Positions 59,981 through 64,000 of a stretch of DNA of 64,000 nt are shown here, in pieces. This DNA comes from Micromonospora chokoriensis. GTDB taxonomy: Bacteria > Actinomycetota > Actinomycetes > Mycobacteriales > Micromonosporaceae. The translations under genes and the position numbers were made by a program. Where the stretch lies: assembly GCF_900091505.1 (NCBI RefSeq), contig NZ_LT607409.1, forward strand, positions 5,456,001-5,520,000, written 5' to 3'. Positions within the stretch are counted from its first letter, which is position 1; each line of letters opens with the position of its first letter. The notes under the pieces were generated by a model, which was given only the letters and a program-made list of their open reading frames with translations, was not told the origin of the DNA and did not search any database.

Positions 59981-62860
59981 ATGCTGATCTCCGCTGACTC
60001 CTCGACGCGTCTGATCGGGCGGACGGCCGAGCTCGCGGTGCTCAACGGGGCCGTGGAACGGCTGCGTGGCGGTACCGGCACCGTGGTCTGGGTCGAGGGC
60101 GAACCGGGGATCGGCAAGTCGGCAGTGGTCGCGGCGGCCGCCCAGATCGGCCGGGAGTGGGGCTGCCAGGCGTCTGTGGGTGTCGCCGACCAACTGGCGC
60201 ACCCGCCACTGCTCGGTGTGTTCCTCGACTGCCTGGAGATCGGGCGGCGCTCGGCGGATCCCCGTCGGGCGAGGATCGCGGCCTTCCTCAGTGACCGGCG
60301 TGCCACGCTCGACCTCGCCGACGCGACGCGCACGGCGGCGGCCGTGGAGATGGTCGTCGCACTGGTCGACGAGTTGTGCGCCGCCGGCCCGACCATGCTC
60401 GTCGTCGATGACGTGCAGTGGGCCGACGACGCGTCGCTGGACGTGTGCCGTCGACTGGTCCCGGTCGCCGCGCACCTGCCATTGCTGCTGGTCATGTCGT
60501 ACCGTCCCGGCGCACACGGGTCGACGGTGCGACGGCTGCGCGACGTCACCCGACGGCGGGATGTGGTCCGCGTCCCGCTGGGTCCACTCCCCCCGGACGC
60601 GGTCCGGGACCTGCTCGCCGCACTTGTCGGCGTGCCACCAGGTGACGGACTCGTCACGCTCGCCAGTCAGGCGGTTGGCAACCCGCTCTTCCTACAGGAA
60701 CTGGTCGGAGCACTGGTCCGGGAAGATCTGTTGGACATCAGCACGCGAGCCGAGGTGCGCGAATCCCGTACCGGCGTCGTGCCGCGGTCGCTCGCCGCGG
60801 CCCTCGACGACAGACTGAGTTTCGTCCCGGCGGGCACCATCGAGCTGATGCGGGCGTCGGCGCTGCTCGGGGGCGAGTTCGCGGTCACCGAACTCGCGGC
60901 GCTACTCGGCCGAACGGCGATCGACCTCTGCGCCGACCTCCACGAGGCGGTCACGGCGGGCATCCTGGTCGAGGCCGGCCCGCGGATGCGGTTCCGGCAT
61001 CCGTTGCTCCGGCAGGCTCTCCTGGACGGGATGCCGGCCGCGCTGCGCGCCGCGCTGCACCTGGACGTGGCGCGGGCCCTGGAGGCCGCCCGCGTCGAGC
61101 CGCAGCGGGTCGCCCAGCATCTCCTCACCTCCGGCGTGGTCGGCGACCGCTGGGCACGACAGTGGCTCGCCGATGTCGCACCGGTGCTGGCTGCCTGGGC
61201 GCCGCACCTCGCGGCCGAACTGCTCCGCCGGGAGGTGGATCATGACCCGGGCGACGAGCACGAGCGGTCGGGGCTCACCATGAACCTGGCCCGGGTCCTT
61301 CTCGCCACCGGCGACCACGAGGAGGCCGCGAAACGGGTACGGCAGGCCCTTGGCGCGATCGTCGACCCGGGTGACCGGGGCCATCTGCACTGGATACTCG
61401 CCCGCGCGCTGTTCAGCGGCGGGCACAACGACGCGGCGGTGGCGAACCTGCACCGGGCCCTCCGCGCCGACGACCTCCCGGACCCGTGGCGGGCGCGGTT
61501 GCTCGCCTCGCTGGCGATGTTCCAGCGCGCGGGTGTCGGGGACCTGACGGCGGCGGACGCCACCGCCCGGGGCGCGCTGCGCACCGCGGCGGTGGCCGGG
61601 GACGCCTTCGCGACGGCGTACGCGCTGACCGGCCTCTGGGCGGGCCACTCGGTCCGGCGGCAGCACCGGCTCGCGCTCAAGAGCGTGGAGCAGGCGATCG
61701 AGACGCTGGGCACAGGAGTCGATCACGTCGACCTGATGGCGTTCGTGCTACATGGACGGATCTTCTCGCTGCAGAACCTGAGCCGGTGGACGGACGCGGA
61801 GGCGGCGCTGCGGGATGCCCGGGACGTCCTGCGCGCGGCCAACCGCATCGACGACACGACCTCCGGCGTGACCGCCGCGGTGTTGCTGTTCTGGCTGGGG
61901 CGGTGGGACGACGCCCTGGCTGAACTCAACGCCGTGGCACAGAGCACCTCATCGGCGACGTACCGTGGGCTGCGCGAAGGTGGCCCGGGGTGGCTCCGGC
62001 ACGGAGTCGCCGCGCTCATCGCCGGCCATCGGGGCGAGCGGGGCCGGGCCGCCGCGCACCTGCGAGCGGGATTCGACCGGCCTCTGGTCACCGTCGCGGA
62101 CCGGGAGAACATCGACTTCCTGCTCGTGGCGCGGTCCGTCGCCGCCGAGCAGGACGGCAACCTGCGGGCGGCACTGGACCATCTGAACGATCTACTCGAA
62201 CGGCGGCCGGGCGAGATGACACTGACCCACCAGTGGCTACCTCGGTTCGTCCGGCTCGCTCTCGCTGCCGACGACCGGTCCGCGGCGGAGGCCGGGGTAC
62301 GCGCCTGCCTGACCGAAGCCGCGGCGGAACAGGTGCCGGCCAGAGCCACTGCGGCGGCTGACCGGTGTCGTGGCCTGTACCACGCTGACGCGGCGGCTAT
62401 CCGTTCGGCGGTGGCGCACTACCGGGCCAGCGGGGTGCCGGTGGAACTCGCCGGGACGCTGGAGGATCTCGCCGTCGTCCTCGCTGAGCGGGACGACAGC
62501 GCGCCGGCACGGGCCGCCTTGGACGAGGCGATCGACCTGTACGACGGTTTCGGCGCGGCCTGGGACGTCCGTCGGGCCGAGGCCAGGTTGCGCAGTCGGG
62601 GCATCCGGCGCGGGGTACGGGGTTCCCGGGCCAAACGGGCCGGGCACGGCTGGGACGCGTTGACCCCGACCGAACGGAAGGTCGCCACGCTCGTCGCTGC
62701 CGGCCGTTCGACGCCGGAGATCGCACAGAGCCTGTTCCTCACCCGCCGGACGGCCCAGACGCACATCTCGCGAATCCTGGCGAAACTCGACCTGCGCAGC
62801 CGGGTGGAGATCGCCGGCGTGGTGCTGCGTCAGGCCCCGGGCGGCGTTCTCGACTCCTGA
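59981..62860 (+). CDS. LAL-family (large LuxR) regulator
   Basis: 959 aa. N-terminal ATPase with Walker A EGEPGIGKS (40-47) and Walker B MLVVDDVQWADD (near 140), helical middle, and C-terminal LuxR HTH (about 890-950: LTPTERKVATLVAAGRSTPEIAQSLFLTRRTAQTHISRILAKLDL). GAGGTGA precedes ATG 59981. It follows the fusion gene by 51 bases on the same strand, so it may be co-transcribed and may control the glycosidase genes. Related to the decayed LAL at 55.0-55.4 kb. Confidence 0.94.
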   Translation: MLISADSSTRLIGRTAELAVLNGAVERLRGGTGTVVWVEGEPGIGKSAVVAAAAQIGREWGCQASVGVADQLAHPPLLGVFLDCLEIGRRSADPRRARIAAFLSDRRATLDLADATRTAAAVEMVVALVDELCAAGPTMLVVDDVQWADDASLDVCRRLVPVAAHLPLLLVMSYRPGAHGSTVRRLRDVTRRRDVVRVPLGPLPPDAVRDLLAALVGVPPGDGLVTLASQAVGNPLFLQELVGALVREDLLDISTRAEVRESRTGVVPRSLAAALDDRLSFVPAGTIELMRASALLGGEFAVTELAALLGRTAIDLCADLHEAVTAGILVEAGPRMRFRHPLLRQALLDGMPAALRAALHLDVARALEAARVEPQRVAQHLLTSGVVGDRWARQWLADVAPVLAAWAPHLAAELLRREVDHDPGDEHERSGLTMNLARVLLATGDHEEAAKRVRQALGAIVDPGDRGHLHWILARALFSGGHNDAAVANLHRALRADDLPDPWRARLLASLAMFQRAGVGDLTAADATARGALRTAAVAGDAFATAYALTGLWAGHSVRRQHRLALKSVEQAIETLGTGVDHVDLMAFVLHGRIFSLQNLSRWTDAEAALRDARDVLRAANRIDDTTSGVTAAVLLFWLGRWDDALAELNAVAQSTSSATYRGLREGGPGWLRHGVAALIAGHRGERGRAAAHLRAGFDRPLVTVADRENIDFLLVARSVAAEQDGNLRAALDHLNDLLERRPGEMTLTHQWLPRFVRLALAADDRSAAEAGVRACLTEAAAEQVPARATAAADRCRGLYHADAAAIRSAVAHYRASGVPVELAGTLEDLAVVLAERDDSAPARAALDEAIDLYDGFGAAWDVRRAEARLRSRGIRRGVRGSRAKRAGHGWDALTPTERKVATLVAAGRSTPEIAQSLFLTRRTAQTHISRILAKLDLRSRVEIAGVVLRQAPGGVLDS

Positions 62861-62909
62861 CCGGGTGGCCACCCGTCCGGACCCTTGGGTCCGGACGGTG
62901 CCACCCGGT
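62860..62909. terminator. Bidirectional terminator hairpin
   Basis: ACCGGGTGGC...CCGTCCGGACCC pairs with GGGTCCGGACGG..GCCACCCGGT with a 2-base bulge and a TTG loop. Located between the convergent LAL (ends 62860) and chitinase (ends 62916) genes. Confidence 0.8.
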
Positions 62910-62915
62910 CCAGTG

Positions 62916-64000
62916 TCAGCCGGCCGGTCCGATGAGCCGCCAGGGTTCCAGGTCCGAGTTGGCCCCGGTGCCGGGCACGTTGCCCTGGGTCCACCACTTG
63001 GCCTGCCAGACCTTGCCCGCGTACTTCACGGTGATGTTCTCCACCGACTGGGTCGCCGGGTTGTAGACCTTGCCGGCGTCCCAGGCCGGCGCCGAGCATC
63101 CGCCGGTCGCCGGGATCACCTTCGCGGCGCCCCGGTTCTGCTCCGGCACCGAGGAGAACGTGGTGCCGCCGAGCTTGAGTGTCGTGTTCACCGGCCCGGT
63201 CGCCGGGATGTAGTAGATGATCGGCACGTCCAGGCTCTGCCCGGCCGGGATGATCTGGCAGTGGTCGAGGGTGAGGCTGACCCGGTGGAAGGTGCCGGAG
63301 AGCCCGGTGCCGACATTGGGGCCAGTGTGCCCGGCCTGCACCTTCCATCGGCCGCCCTGGGCGCCGGTCTGCCAGTTGCCGTCCTTGATCAGCGGGGGCG
63401 TCGAGGTCGGCAGGTCGAAAGAGATGACGTTGTCCCGGCCGCCACCGATGGTCACCCCGGTGTTGTTGCTGATCCGGACGGTCGGGGTCAGCGGCCACAG
63501 ACTCGCCGTGTCGGTCGGGTAACGGATCAGGTCGACGCTCACGTCGAGGGCCAGTGCCGGACGCTGCACCGAGCTGCCGGCGCTGCGGTTGTCGCCGTAC
63601 GCGGCGGTGCCCTGGAGCCGTTCGTGCAGCCGGTTGGTCAGGGTGTGACCCATCACGCAGGGGTTGTCGGTGGTCGCCTCGGCCGGGCACTCGTAGTCAC
63701 CGGAGAGCTCCCACATCATCACGCCGCCCGCGCCCTTGCGGTTGACGTAGTCGACGACGTGGTCCAGACCCTCGGTGTCCTGGATGGAGAGGTAGGTCTT
63801 CTTCTCCGGGTTCCACAGCCACGCGGTGCGGGTGGTCGCGTCCCAGTGCCGGTCGTACGTGCCGGTGCGCCGGTCGTTCGGGTCGCTGTCCGGGGTGAGG
63901 CCGACCGCGTTGGCGTAACGGGGGGTGAGGTCGCGCTCCAGGTTCTTGGCGTGCCACATCGGGTTGACCCCCGCGCCGACCTCCCGACCGTTCGCGTCGC
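62916..64000 (-). CDS. GH18 chitinase, C-terminal part; runs off right edge
   Basis: At least 361 residues; the start lies beyond base 64000. The visible end of a GH18 barrel includes GLDHVVDYVNRKGAGGVMMWELSGDYECPA. A ChiC-like beta domain of about 180 residues follows (ALALDVSVDLIRYP...VPIIYYIPATG). The last 50 residues are a CBM5/12 chitin-binding module with AKWWTQGN. The DxxDxDxE catalytic motif is outside the window. Secreted chitin degradation is the expected role. Confidence 0.9.
   Translation of the reverse strand, partial: DANGREVGAGVNPMWHAKNLERDLTPRYANAVGLTPDSDPNDRRTGTYDRHWDATTRTAWLWNPEKKTYLSIQDTEGLDHVVDYVNRKGAGGVMMWELSGDYECPAEATTDNPCVMGHTLTNRLHERLQGTAAYGDNRSAGSSVQRPALALDVSVDLIRYPTDTASLWPLTPTVRISNNTGVTIGGGRDNVISFDLPTSTPPLIKDGNWQTGAQGGRWKVQAGHTGPNVGTGLSGTFHRVSLTLDHCQIIPAGQSLDVPIIYYIPATGPVNTTLKLGGTTFSSVPEQNRGAAKVIPATGGCSAPAWDAGKVYNPATQSVENITVKYAGKVWQAKWWTQGNVPGTGANSDLEPWRLIGPAG

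Noticed and set aside
1..64000. CRISPR arrays, tRNA or rRNA genes, transposases, prophage genes
   Set aside because: I looked for regular short repeats, conserved RNA features and recombinase motifs and saw none.

Overview
The window is high-GC DNA with GTG/ATG starts behind GGAGG-type ribosome binding sites, large SARP and LAL regulators, secreted GH9/GH18 glycosidases, DUF1524 HNH and CU044_5270-type genes. This points to a filamentous actinomycete, most likely Micromonosporaceae (Micromonospora-like); that placement is inference from gene content. No tRNA, rRNA, CRISPR array, transposase or prophage gene was seen.

Region 1 (1-16.4 kb) is the edge of a modular type I polyketide cluster. 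It holds the first 750 residues of a PKS subunit (docking helix, KS, AT with methylmalonyl motifs), a small DUF5988-like protein, a DrrAB-type drug exporter, a PptH-like metallophosphoesterase that may remove phosphopantetheine from carrier proteins, a LAL regulator, a 2-isopropylmalate synthase paralogue, a transthyretin-like protein lacking the 5-hydroxyisourate hydrolase catalytic residues, a tiny secreted peptide, a SARP-NB-ARC-TPR regulator and a MatB-type malonyl/methylmalonyl-CoA synthetase. Extender supply, export, regulation and carrier-protein turnover are therefore together. A GATAGGGG/CTATCGG motif recurs in two divergent promoter regions.

Region 2 (16.5-31.5 kb) is a mosaic of accessory genes: a minimal GntR with a strong palindromic operator and a small Cys protein, a stand-alone LigD-type phosphoesterase with an esterase, AraC, a truncated HNH nuclease, a C-S lyase, a HAD phosphatase, a secreted SMP-30 protein, a sigma factor with a CU044_5270 membrane protein, a coupled SWIM/871-aa repeat-protein pair, and a SPOR-phosphodiester glycosidase.

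Region 3 (31.5-52.1 kb) is an aromatic-acid catabolic island. A pcaIJHGBDC-IclR operon with overlapping genes is divergent from an aldehyde dehydrogenase and pobA. Then come a NitT/TauT-type ABC importer with a PaaX regulator, and an eight-gene block: vanA, a 68-aa CHC protein, vanB, IclR, SDR, amidohydrolase, MaoC and acyl-CoA ligase. The last four fit CoA-dependent, retro-Claisen-type hydroxycinnamate side-chain degradation (CouLMNO-like). p-Coumarate and ferulate would become 4-hydroxybenzoate and vanillate, then protocatechuate, then 3-oxoadipyl-CoA. The final thiolase (pcaF) is not here.

Region 4 (52.2-64 kb) is DksA/TraR-like and secreted-enzyme DNA: a Cip1/lyase-like protein, a small CBM-like protein, decayed relics of an EEP nuclease and of a LAL regulator, and a 1,456-aa secreted fusion of a CdtB-like nuclease, a trefoil-like segment, FG-GAP repeats, a CBM and a GH9 cellulase. 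A second LAL regulator and the C-terminal part of a GH18 chitinase that runs off the right edge follow.
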